This document shows, in pieces, positions 26,670-33,651 of a DNA stretch of 33,651 bases. Source of the DNA: Pseudomonadota bacterium (lineage in GTDB: Bacteria > Pseudomonadota > Alphaproteobacteria > Paracaedibacterales > CAITNM01); NCBI GenBank assembly GCA_018062345.1, contig JAGOSL010000002.1, positions 96,541 to 130,191 of the forward strand, given 5' to 3'. Position 1 is the first letter of the stretch; every line of letters starts with the position of its first letter. The notes under the pieces were generated by a model. That model searched no databases, was not told where the DNA came from, and saw only the letters and a program-made list of their open reading frames with translations. The position numbers were made by a program, and so were the translations under genes.

Positions 26670-27491
26670 CTAAGTATTTTTTATCTCAAGTGCCAAGTCA
26701 TATGCTTGCTTTTTTGAAATATCGTAAGTGGAACTGATAATGCCAACGATATCCTTGACGGAATGAGTTTTTAAAAGGCGATTAATATCATTATTGATGA
26801 TGTTCAAAGAAACTTCCTTTTCAGAAGCAGGACTTAATATGATAACAATTTCCCCTTTTATTGAGCTTTTTTTTGAAAGAACTTCAATAACTTGATCAAA
26901 GGTTCCTGAAATTTTTTCTTCATATATTTTTGAAATTTCGCGTGTTACTGCTACTTGTCTATCATCGAAAATTGTTTTCAGAAAAATTAAAGTTTTTAAA
27001 AGTCTTCGTGCAGATTCATAAAAAATTAATGAGCCAGGAATATTTTTAAATTTTTTCGCTGCTTTTGATTCAAAAAATCCCGCAAAGAAAAATTGATTTG
27101 TTGGCATTCCTGACATGCACAAACCGCTAACTGCTGCGCACGGACCAGGTAGTGCAGTGTAGTAAAGTTCTCGTTCTTGAATTTCTCTAACTAGTTTATA
27201 TCCAGGGTCTGAAATAAGTGGAGAGCCTGCATCACTGACTAAGCAAATTTTAGAGCCTTGCATAATTTTCTCAATAATTTGATCTCGAGCCGATGTGGCA
27301 TTGTGTTCATGGTATGTTAATAGAGGTTTTTTTATGCCATAAGCATTTAGTAATTTGCTTGTCACACGAGTGTCTTCACAATAAATCTCATCACATGTTT
27401 TTAGATATTCAAGTGCTCTTAAGGTAATATCTTTAAGATTCCCTATCGGTGTAGGAACAATGTATAGTCCAGGTTTTAATTCAATATCCAT
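26670..27491 (-). CDS. rsmI: 16S rRNA (cytidine(1402)-2'-O)-methyltransferase
   Basis: SAM-dependent enzyme that methylates the ribose of C1402 in the decoding centre of 16S rRNA. The 273-residue tetrapyrrole-methylase-fold protein has YIVPTPIGNLKDITLRAL at the start, EDTRVTSKLL, the SAM loop SDAGSPLISDPG and ALPGPCAAVSGLCMSGMP. YESARRLLKTL and VTREISKIYEE follow. The start is set at the ATG 27491 rather than the TTG at 27500. It overlaps the DUF1467 gene end by 16 bases. RsmI is next to unrelated neighbours in many genomes, so context adds little. Confidence 0.96.
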   Translation of the reverse strand: MDIELKPGLYIVPTPIGNLKDITLRALEYLKTCDEIYCEDTRVTSKLLNAYGIKKPLLTYHEHNATSARDQIIEKIMQGSKICLVSDAGSPLISDPGYKLVREIQERELYYTALPGPCAAVSGLCMSGMPTNQFFFAGFFESKAAKKFKNIPGSLIFYESARRLLKTLIFLKTIFDDRQVAVTREISKIYEEKISGTFDQVIEVLSKKSSIKGEIVIILSPASEKEVSLNIINNDINRLLKTHSVKDIVGIISSTYDISKKQAYDLALEIKNT

Positions 27492-27712
27492 AGCAAGCAA
27501 TCGTGACGCAATAATAGATCAAGAGCAATATAAATTACGCAAGTGATTTTTGTGACTTTGAGAAATTTTTGTTTGAAAGAAAACTGTTTGGGAGCGCTTT
27601 TAGAAGTGCCGAGCATGGGTGCTGTATCTGCTTCAAAATCTTTGGAAACAAGCATAAAAAATACTAACCACCAAGTGCATGAAAATACGACTATGCCTGC
27701 CACAACGCTCAT
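27476..27712 (-). CDS. DUF1467 family small membrane protein
   Basis: A 78-residue protein beginning SVVAGIVVFSCTWWLVFFML, the hallmark N-terminus of DUF1467, a small alphaproteobacterial family of unknown function. A second hydrophobic stretch (KITCVIYIALDLLL) follows a basic loop, so two membrane helices are expected. The ATG overlaps the protease stop as TAATG and its end overlaps rsmI, so it is embedded in the run. Its presence supports an alphaproteobacterial origin of the window. Confidence 0.8.
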   Translation of the reverse strand: MSVVAGIVVFSCTWWLVFFMLVSKDFEADTAPMLGTSKSAPKQFSFKQKFLKVTKITCVIYIALDLLLRHDCLLWILN

Positions 27713-28788
27713 TATTTTATAATTCCATTTGAAAGTTCATCAATCATTTTTAAATAGCGTTTATCTATTGCAAAGTGTTTCGCGTTACCGTTATTAGCCT
27801 TTGGCTGCATATCCAAGCGATACGGAGTTGTTATAATTGTTTGGTATTTATTGTAAGCGTTTTCAGGATTTCTTATTAGGTTTTCAATATTTGTTGTAAG
27901 TAGCGTCATTTCTTCTCCTAGTGTGGAGTAACCCATTACTAAACCAAAAAGATGAACTTTTCTAATTCCAAAAATTTCTGTTTCGACAAATACAGGGGCA
28001 CCGCTTGTTCCAGGAAGGGCTAAGCCGTATGGGCGTTTTCTGGGGATCCAACTTTTAAGGGCGAAGTAGCGGCGCTGCACACTTTCTGGTGCGTTAACGC
28101 TTGGTTTTTCATTTGGTAGTTTATTATCTGGATCAAAAAAGATAGAGCTTAACATGACAGTGCGATGATTTGCCAAAGCATCCTCATCAATATTAGGGAA
28201 AAAAAGACACCATTCAAATAGGTAAAACCCTCTTTTTAACTGCTGATTAGGGGTGTCAGAGTTTCCCCAAGTTATTACCAACATTGGTGTATCTGTTTCT
28301 AAAGATGCTTCTTCTTCCAGCTCAATTGGGGAGATGTTTACAACTGGTTCAGACAATTTTAAAACTGCTATGTCGAATTTGTGCTGATCTCCTGGTTCAA
28401 ACCGGATGTAGCGACTGTCAATGAGTACTGATTCGACGTTGTATGTGATAGAAGAGTTTAGGTTAGCGCTGAAAGTAACCGTGAGTTGCTGAGGTGTTAT
28501 TAAAATGTAGGATCCAAAATCTTTCATCGGATATTTTGCTTGCAATAAAAGTTGCATACCATGCGCAGCGGTAATGACAATATTATTGCGAACCAGAACT
28601 CCAGATTGGCTAAATTTTAGTTTGTTGTCTTTAATAAGCGCAGCTGATTCATGGTGAGTTGAATCATATGCGAGGTAAGTGTGTGTTGAAATTGTTTCTG
28701 AACCCACCATGGCAACCAAGGAAGTGTGGATTATTAAGCAGTATAAAAATTTTAATAAACTATTGAGCTTGCAATTCACGACTAGCAT
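27712..28788 (-). CDS. Secreted trypsin-like serine protease
   Basis: A 358-residue protein with a signal peptide (hydrophobic stretch about residues 11-27, LLKFLYCLIIHTSLVAM). It has the chymotrypsin-fold triad: His76 in VITAAHG, Asp139 in FDIAVLKL and Ser262 in LPGTSGAPVF. The serine motif GTSGAP replaces the usual GDSGGP, as seen in some bacterial family members. A longer insertion lies between Asp and Ser. The exported protein probably acts in the periplasm or outside the cell; the substrate is unknown. The start overlaps the yejB end by 29 bases; a GTG at 28779 is an alternative start. It sits where yejE/yejF would be expected, so it may share peptide-uptake duty, but this is a guess. 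Confidence 0.85.
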   Translation of the reverse strand: MLVVNCKLNSLLKFLYCLIIHTSLVAMVGSETISTHTYLAYDSTHHESAALIKDNKLKFSQSGVLVRNNIVITAAHGMQLLLQAKYPMKDFGSYILITPQQLTVTFSANLNSSITYNVESVLIDSRYIRFEPGDQHKFDIAVLKLSEPVVNISPIELEEEASLETDTPMLVITWGNSDTPNQQLKRGFYLFEWCLFFPNIDEDALANHRTVMLSSIFFDPDNKLPNEKPSVNAPESVQRRYFALKSWIPRKRPYGLALPGTSGAPVFVETEIFGIRKVHLFGLVMGYSTLGEEMTLLTTNIENLIRNPENAYNKYQTIITTPYRLDMQPKANNGNAKHFAIDKRYLKMIDELSNGIIK

Positions 28789-29860
28789 TCAAATCAATTC
28801 TACGATCAACCATCATGTACATCATATCACCGATAAGATGTAAAAACATTCCCAGTAAAGTGAACATATACAAGCATCCAAACATGACAGGGTAATCACG
28901 GCTCATTGCAGCTTCAAATCCTAGAAGTCCTAGACCATCTAAGGAAAATAGAACCTCTATAAGAAGGCTTGATGTAAATAAAATGTGAACAAAAGCTGCG
29001 GGGAAACCGGCAATAACAATTAGCATTGCATTACGGAAAATATGGCCATATAGGATTTTTTTTTCTTCAAGACCCTTTGCTCGGGCAGTGGTTACGTATT
29101 GTTTGTTGATTTCTTCCAAAAAGGAATTTTTTGTAAGAAGAGTTAGTTTTGCAAAACCTGAAATAACCATAGCTAGTAGTGGCAAGAATAGATGCCAAAA
29201 ATAATCAGTTATTTTACTGATAAAGTCTAAGTGCGACCAGTTGTCAGAAAATAATCCACGCAGAGGAAAAAATTGAAAAAAACTTCCGCCTGCAAAAAGT
29301 ACGATTAGGAATAGTGCGAATAGAAAACTCGGCACAGCATAAGCCACCACAACAATTGCGCTGGTTAAAATATCAAATCGACTGCCGTCATGAACAGCTT
29401 TACGAATTCCAAGAGGTATGGAAATTAGGTACACAAGTAATGTTGTCCATAGCCCAAGAGATATTGAAACAGGTAGCTTTGATTTTATAATTTCAAGGAC
29501 AGGTTTATCGCGAAAATAGCTTTTTCCAAAATCAAAACATGCGTAATTTTTCAGCATTAACAAAAATCGTTCATGAGGTGGTTTGTCAAAACCAAATTGC
29601 TTCTCAAGTTGTTTGATAAAAGCAGGGTCTATACCTTGTGCTCCTCTGTAACTATTGTCGGCGCCAAAAGTTTGCTCACGTTGTAGTTGATCTCCGCCCC
29701 CAAGACGTGCGTCAATATCACTTGCCTCACCACGCATTTGACTGATGACTTGTTGAATAGGGCCGCCTGGGGCTGCTTGAACAATTATAAAATTGAGCAG
29801 CATGATTCCAAGAAGAGTTGGAATAATAAGCAATAATCTACGGGCAATATAACCTATCAT
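28760..29860 (-). CDS. yejB: ABC transporter permease, YejB-like
   Basis: Inner-membrane permease of 366 residues of the oligopeptide/nickel ABC importer class. The N-terminus IARRLLLIIPTLLGIMLLNF and the following VQAAPGGP are typical of DppB/OppB-type permeases. A long periplasmic loop with MRGEASDIDARLGGGD and the length mark the YejB subfamily (microcin C and peptide uptake). The EAA loop contains TTARAKGLEEKKILYGHIFRNA, which contacts the ATPase. Six membrane helices are expected. The ATG abuts the yejA stop (TAAATG). YejE (second permease) and YejF (ATPase) are not next to it, although they normally follow. Confidence 0.93.
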   Translation of the reverse strand: MIGYIARRLLLIIPTLLGIMLLNFIIVQAAPGGPIQQVISQMRGEASDIDARLGGGDQLQREQTFGADNSYRGAQGIDPAFIKQLEKQFGFDKPPHERFLLMLKNYACFDFGKSYFRDKPVLEIIKSKLPVSISLGLWTTLLVYLISIPLGIRKAVHDGSRFDILTSAIVVVAYAVPSFLFALFLIVLFAGGSFFQFFPLRGLFSDNWSHLDFISKITDYFWHLFLPLLAMVISGFAKLTLLTKNSFLEEINKQYVTTARAKGLEEKKILYGHIFRNAMLIVIAGFPAAFVHILFTSSLLIEVLFSLDGLGLLGFEAAMSRDYPVMFGCLYMFTLLGMFLHLIGDMMYMMVDRRIDLNASRELQAQ

Positions 29861-31741
29861 TTATGAAATCCAGCTTTTAATAGTATTGAAAATTCTTGTG
29901 AATATAGTGTGTTCTTGTGGTGCTTTTTTTTGAGAAATTTCAGGCTTTTTCCACCAAGCTAGAAAGGGAAAGGGTGAATATTTTGATGGTTTTTCAGGCA
30001 TTTCAAAGACGTCCCAGTAAGCAGTACGAAAGCCTGAAAAGTCCCAGTACATAATCATATAATAATTCCAGCATAATACGCGGTCTATGGCGTGAGCACA
30101 ATGCAGCATCGCTTGATAATCTTTAGCTGTGATCAATTTTTCGATTAATTCATCAACAACAGGGTTTTCAATGCCTGCTAAATTTCTAGAGCCTTTGACA
30201 TGTGCTGATTTACTGCCAAAAAATTCTCGTTGTTCATTGCCTAATGAATGATGTTGGGCGATTCCTATCATAGTCATATCAAAATCAAACTGATCAATCA
30301 TTTCTGTATATGTGCTTGCATCAATCTGGCGAGGCCTTAAGTTAATACCTGCAACTGCTAAATTCCGCTGTAAGTGTAAAATAATTTTTTCCAGAGCGGC
30401 TTCTGTATAAAGGAAAGTAATTTCAAAAATTTCTCCGTTTTTATTAGTGAGTTTTTGATCTTTTAGTTCCCACCCAGCTTCTTTGAGTAAATTTAAGGAT
30501 TGCCTTAATGTTTCTCGGGGGATGATATCTTCGGTATAAACAGGGTTCTTAAATGCAGGCCCAAAAACTTCTGTGGGTAATTTATCTTTATAAGTTTTTA
30601 GCAGTTCAAGCTCTTCTTTTTTTGGTTCAGCATGGTGGGCTAATTCTCCACTACCGTAGTAGCTATTTAATCTAGTGTACTCATTATAAAATGCTGATTT
30701 ATTTAAACTTTCAAAATTGAAAAGCATTGAGATGGCTTTTCTTACACGAATGTCTTGAAATTTGCTTTTTCTTAAATTAAATACAAATCCTTTTGTCGCT
30801 TGGTGGTTACCATCAGGAATGATTTTTTTAATGATTTTTCCATCTTTTACGGCAGAAACATTATAAGCTGTGTGCCATTGTGTAGCAGATGCCTCAATCC
30901 ACAAATTAACATTTCCTGCCAAGAAGGCTTGGAAAGAAGCATTTCTGTCTCTGAAATATTGCAGTTCAATTGTTTCAAAATTATATCGTCCAACATTTGC
31001 GGGGATTGTTTCCCCCCACCAGTTTTTTATGCGCTCAAAAACTAGAGTGCGACCTAAATCAGCAACGCTTATTTTGTATGGGCCGCTTACAGGGAATGGC
31101 TTAGTAATGGTGCCATTTTCATTCATATTTTCTTTGAAAAACTTGCTAGGATATACATATATTTGCCCTAATATACCAGCAAGTTCTTTGTTTTTTGGAT
31201 TTTTATTATGAAACTTAACTGTATGCTGATTAACAGCTTCAACTTTTGAAATATCTTTGTAATATTGCTTCATCATTGGGTTGATTTTTGTGAGAAAATT
31301 AAAGCTCCAAACCACATCGTCTGCGGTTATTGGAGATCCATCAGAAAATGTTGCATTTTCTCTTAAATGAAAAGTGATAATTTTTTTATCTGTGCTGATA
31401 TCCAAACTTTTAGCAAGATATGGATAACTAATACCTATTTCATCTTGCGACTCATCAAGTAATTTTGCAAAACAAAATATCGCAATATGCATGGGCGAAG
31501 AGCCCATTATAGAAAAGGGATTGAGCCCATCATATGTTCCAACGACTGAGATTTTTAAGGCTCCTTCTTTTGGTGCCTTTTGATTTACGTAATCAAAATG
31601 TTGCGCTGCTTCGCTATATTTTGGAGCAACATTATACACGCTGAAATACGTTGCGGGTTTTGCGTTAAGAGATATGCATAAGAAACAAAAAAAAGCTAAG
31701 ATAGTTTTTTTTTGTATTTTGCGCGAAAAGTATTCGCCCAT
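29861..31741 (-). CDS. yejA: ABC transporter substrate-binding protein, YejA-like
   Basis: Periplasmic binding protein of family 5 (626 residues; E. coli YejA is about 600). A signal peptide (n-region RKIQKK, h-region TILAFFCFLCISLNA) precedes the mature domain, which starts with the YejA-like ATYFSVYNVAPKYSEAAQHF. GTYDGLNPFS, then LRENATFSDGSPITADDVVW, the family 5 core signature, follow. The C-terminus has WNYYMIMYWDFSGFRTAYWD and FPFLAWWKKPE, specific to YejA relatives. It probably binds peptides. Its ATG lies inside the end of glmU (46-nt overlap in another frame). No later in-frame Met would keep the signal peptide. Confidence 0.94.
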   Translation of the reverse strand: MGEYFSRKIQKKTILAFFCFLCISLNAKPATYFSVYNVAPKYSEAAQHFDYVNQKAPKEGALKISVVGTYDGLNPFSIMGSSPMHIAIFCFAKLLDESQDEIGISYPYLAKSLDISTDKKIITFHLRENATFSDGSPITADDVVWSFNFLTKINPMMKQYYKDISKVEAVNQHTVKFHNKNPKNKELAGILGQIYVYPSKFFKENMNENGTITKPFPVSGPYKISVADLGRTLVFERIKNWWGETIPANVGRYNFETIELQYFRDRNASFQAFLAGNVNLWIEASATQWHTAYNVSAVKDGKIIKKIIPDGNHQATKGFVFNLRKSKFQDIRVRKAISMLFNFESLNKSAFYNEYTRLNSYYGSGELAHHAEPKKEELELLKTYKDKLPTEVFGPAFKNPVYTEDIIPRETLRQSLNLLKEAGWELKDQKLTNKNGEIFEITFLYTEAALEKIILHLQRNLAVAGINLRPRQIDASTYTEMIDQFDFDMTMIGIAQHHSLGNEQREFFGSKSAHVKGSRNLAGIENPVVDELIEKLITAKDYQAMLHCAHAIDRVLCWNYYMIMYWDFSGFRTAYWDVFEMPEKPSKYSPFPFLAWWKKPEISQKKAPQEHTIFTRIFNTIKSWIS

Positions 31742-33009
31742 CCGTTTTTCTCCTGTTGTTGTGTTCTTGAAATGGCGAGATTATCAACCCCAACATCTTC
31801 AGTAATGACGCTGCCAGCGGCAATATATGCTCCATTTCCAATTGAGATGGGTGCTATAAGAGTAGTATTAACGCCAACCATGACATTTTTGCCAATATGC
31901 GTTTTGAATTTTTCAAAGCCATTGTAGTTACAGGTTATCGTGCCTGCTCCGATGTTGGTGTTTTCTTCAACTGCTGCGTCACCAATATAACTAAGATGTT
32001 TTGCTTTAGTATGCTTACCAATAGTAGAGCCTTTGATTTCGACAAAATTTCCTATGGAAGCGGACTCTTCAATAATTACGTTATCGCGCAAGTGTGCAAA
32101 AGGACCAATGCTGGTGTTGTTTTCAATGGTGCAATGAGAAAGGTAGGAAAAACTTCGTATTTTTGCTTTGTTTGCTATATTTACGTTTTCACCAATATGC
32201 ACAGATTGTTCAATAATTGTGTCAGGCCCTATTTTTGCATCATGATTTACATAACTGGTTTCAGGCAGCAAAAAATGAACACCATTTAGCATGTGCTGTT
32301 TTTTAAGGCGAATCTGCATAATATTTTCTGCTAAGGAAAGCTCAACAAGAGTATTAACACCTAAAAAGTTTTCTTCATTTGCTAAAATAAGTTCGGTCGT
32401 GTATCCATTTTTTATTGCTAATTCGACAAGGTCAGTTGCGTAAAATTCTCCGGACTCTGTATTTGTTGTTAATTTTGGCAAAAGCTCTTGAAGCATTTTT
32501 GAGTTGAATGCGTAGACACCTGCATTCGCAATTGAGATATTTTTTGCTCCAGAATTATGTTTTGTTTCTTTTATGGCAATTGGATTTCCATTTTCATTGC
32601 ATTCAATACGCCCATATGATTTGTCTAAATCTTCAAGCTTCATGCCAATGACTGTTAGGTCGGCATTTGATTCTTCCAGCTTTTTAAGATCTTGAGATTT
32701 TAAAAGCGGTGTGTCTGCACACAGTAGAAAAACTTTATTAATATTATTTTTTAGTTTTACTGCTGCCAGTTTTAGTGCGTCTCCTGTGCCTAGCGGAACT
32801 TCTTGCACAACAACATCTGTTCCTTTTAGGATTTCATGATTTTTAAGATTTGGAGATACGACAGTAATGATTTGATCTATATCTATAGTTTTTACCGCAT
32901 CAATCACCCACTGCAACATAGGTTTTCCAGAAATTTTATGAAGCACTTTAGGTGTTGAGCTTTTCATGCGCTTGCCTTGTCCTGCGCCTAAAATGATTAC
33001 AGCATTCAT
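31696..33009 (-). CDS. glmU: Bifunctional UDP-GlcNAc pyrophosphorylase / glucosamine-1-phosphate N-acetyltransferase
   Basis: Makes UDP-N-acetylglucosamine, the precursor of peptidoglycan and lipid A, in the cytoplasm. The 437 residues are near the usual 450. The N-terminal uridyltransferase starts with IILGAGQGKRMKSSTPKVLH and has LLCADTPLLKSQDLKKLEES. The left-handed beta helix begins around residue 240. The acetyltransferase active-site region KAKHLSYIGDAAV carries the catalytic His, followed by NIGAGTITCNYNG. The C-terminus is short and basic. First gene of the ten-gene minus-strand run; no clear Shine-Dalgarno at the ATG. A 52-nt spacer separates it from the divergent tsaB. Confidence 0.97.
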   Translation of the reverse strand: MNAVIILGAGQGKRMKSSTPKVLHKISGKPMLQWVIDAVKTIDIDQIITVVSPNLKNHEILKGTDVVVQEVPLGTGDALKLAAVKLKNNINKVFLLCADTPLLKSQDLKKLEESNADLTVIGMKLEDLDKSYGRIECNENGNPIAIKETKHNSGAKNISIANAGVYAFNSKMLQELLPKLTTNTESGEFYATDLVELAIKNGYTTELILANEENFLGVNTLVELSLAENIMQIRLKKQHMLNGVHFLLPETSYVNHDAKIGPDTIIEQSVHIGENVNIANKAKIRSFSYLSHCTIENNTSIGPFAHLRDNVIIEESASIGNFVEIKGSTIGKHTKAKHLSYIGDAAVEENTNIGAGTITCNYNGFEKFKTHIGKNVMVGVNTTLIAPISIGNGAYIAAGSVITEDVGVDNLAISRTQQQEKNGWANTFRAKYKKKLS

Positions 33010-33061
33010 CGATGTTTTGTGCTAAAGTTTGCCTCAAATACCATACCACGAGTTCACCTTA

Positions 33062-33625
33062 ATGGCTATTCTAGGTTTTGCATTGTTAAGTGGTGCTTGC
33101 CATTTAGCATGGCATCACGATAATGAATTTAAAGAGAAAGTTGTTGTTTTGCAGCCAGGGCAAACTCATGCTGGTATACTTGTCTCTTTAATAAAAGAAT
33201 TTTTGCCAATGCCGCCAGATATTGTTGCGACTTTAACTGGTCCTGGTTCATTTACTAGTATTCGCATTCAGTTAGCAACTGCAATTGGTTTGAAAATAGG
33301 CTATAAATCAAAGCTTTTTTGTCCGAACAATCTTGATCTTTTGGTGTGGGCATCAGAGGGGGCCATTCCAGTAATTGATAGTTTTCGTGGTGATTACTTC
33401 ACAAAAATTGATGATGTTGTGAAATGCATTACGTTGCCGGAAGTAGAAATTTTAAAAAAGGAAGGCAAGGTGTTTTGTGGCGATATTGGAGCAATGCCTG
33501 AGAATCTTGCGCTTAGTTTATTAAAATATTACTTATGCTATCCAGATCCTGAAGTTTTGAATAACCCAGAGCCCTATTATGTTAGAACGCCAGAATACAA
33601 AACCAGAGCCAATTATCAAAAATGA
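33062..33625 (+). CDS. tsaB: tRNA threonylcarbamoyladenosine biosynthesis protein TsaB
   Basis: Partner of TsaD and TsaE in forming N6-threonylcarbamoyladenosine at position 37 of ANN-decoding tRNAs. Recognised by the core TLTGPGSFTSIRIQLATAIGLK and the QTHAGILVSLI segment; the C-terminus EPYYVRTPEYK matches the usual PxYxRxP end. The start is taken as the ATG at 33062, giving MAILGFALLSGACHLAW, which aligns with the family N-terminus; a TTG at 33029 would add eleven residues. With 187 residues it is shorter than the usual 220-230, and the family's IDTS motif is absent at this position (GFALLS). It may be a reduced version. Divergent from glmU. Confidence 0.85.
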   Translation: MAILGFALLSGACHLAWHHDNEFKEKVVVLQPGQTHAGILVSLIKEFLPMPPDIVATLTGPGSFTSIRIQLATAIGLKIGYKSKLFCPNNLDLLVWASEGAIPVIDSFRGDYFTKIDDVVKCITLPEVEILKKEGKVFCGDIGAMPENLALSLLKYYLCYPDPEVLNNPEPYYVRTPEYKTRANYQK

Positions 33626-33651
33626 TGCTTTTTGGTTCAAGCCTTTATTTA
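33579..33651 (+). CDS. Possible start of the next gene, cut by the window end
   Basis: A frame opening with ATG at 33579 (MLERQNTKPEPIIKNDAFWF) stays open to the end of the window and overlaps the tsaB end by 47 nt. A second candidate start is ATG at 33622, overlapping the tsaB stop as ATGA, in a different frame. rimI often follows tsaB, but nothing here is recognisable. Only 24 codons are visible, so this is uncertain. Confidence 0.3.
   Translation, partial: MLERQNTKPEPIIKNDAFWFKPLF

Overview
The window is an AT-rich, densely packed bacterial chromosome segment that looks alphaproteobacterial. The evidence is an rsh gene next to rpoZ and acpS, an rseP-bamA-skp-lpxD envelope cluster, a DUF1467 gene next to rsmI, a YejA/YejB peptide transporter pair and a 6S RNA of alphaproteobacterial appearance. 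AT richness, conserved clusters broken into short pieces, and very tight or overlapping genes would fit a host-associated lineage such as Holosporales or Paracaedibacter relatives. That placement is an inference and has not been tested. I saw no rRNA, tRNA, IS element or CRISPR array.

Layout, left to right. (1) 1-4925, plus strand: the end of rpoB, a perfect hairpin, complete rpoC and a strong terminator. (2) 4968-6194: an MFS transporter, convergent with the next block. (3) 11137-6183, minus strand: rseP-bamA-skp-lpxD, the outer-membrane protein and lipid A cluster, without the usual fabZ/lpxA downstream. (4) 13003-11333, minus: a DEAD-box RNA helicase with a long Gly/Arg/Ser tail. (5) 13252-14240: two small divergent genes, a TssJ-like lipoprotein and a zincin-like protein whose HExxH motif starts with Asn. 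(6) 20797-14237, minus: rpoZ, rsh, acpS, a probable 6S RNA gene with its own promoter, 3-hydroxyisobutyryl-CoA hydrolase, a dicarboxylate/amino-acid symporter and pgk. (7) 20855-23023: a periplasmic thioredoxin-fold protein and a divergent GT4 glycosyltransferase. (8) 33009-23020, minus: a ten-gene run with gaps of at most 16 nt, glmU-yejA-yejB-trypsin-like protease-DUF1467-rsmI-gspF-gspL-like-gspM-like-gspB/C-like. (9) 33062-33651, plus: tsaB and the start of an overlapping downstream frame.

Three functional themes recur. The first is transcription and its global control: rpoB, rpoC, rpoZ, the ppGpp enzyme and 6S RNA, which binds the RNA polymerase holoenzyme. The second is envelope building: RseP, BamA, Skp, LpxD, GlmU and the glycosyltransferase. 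The third is uptake or export across the envelope: the YejAB-like importer parts, a secreted protease and the inner-membrane platform genes of a type II secretion or type IV pilus-like machine. The best leads for follow-up are the 6S RNA, the partial secretion platform embedded in a housekeeping operon, the solitary TssJ-like lipoprotein, the Asn-substituted metallopeptidase and the helicase with a DETD motif.
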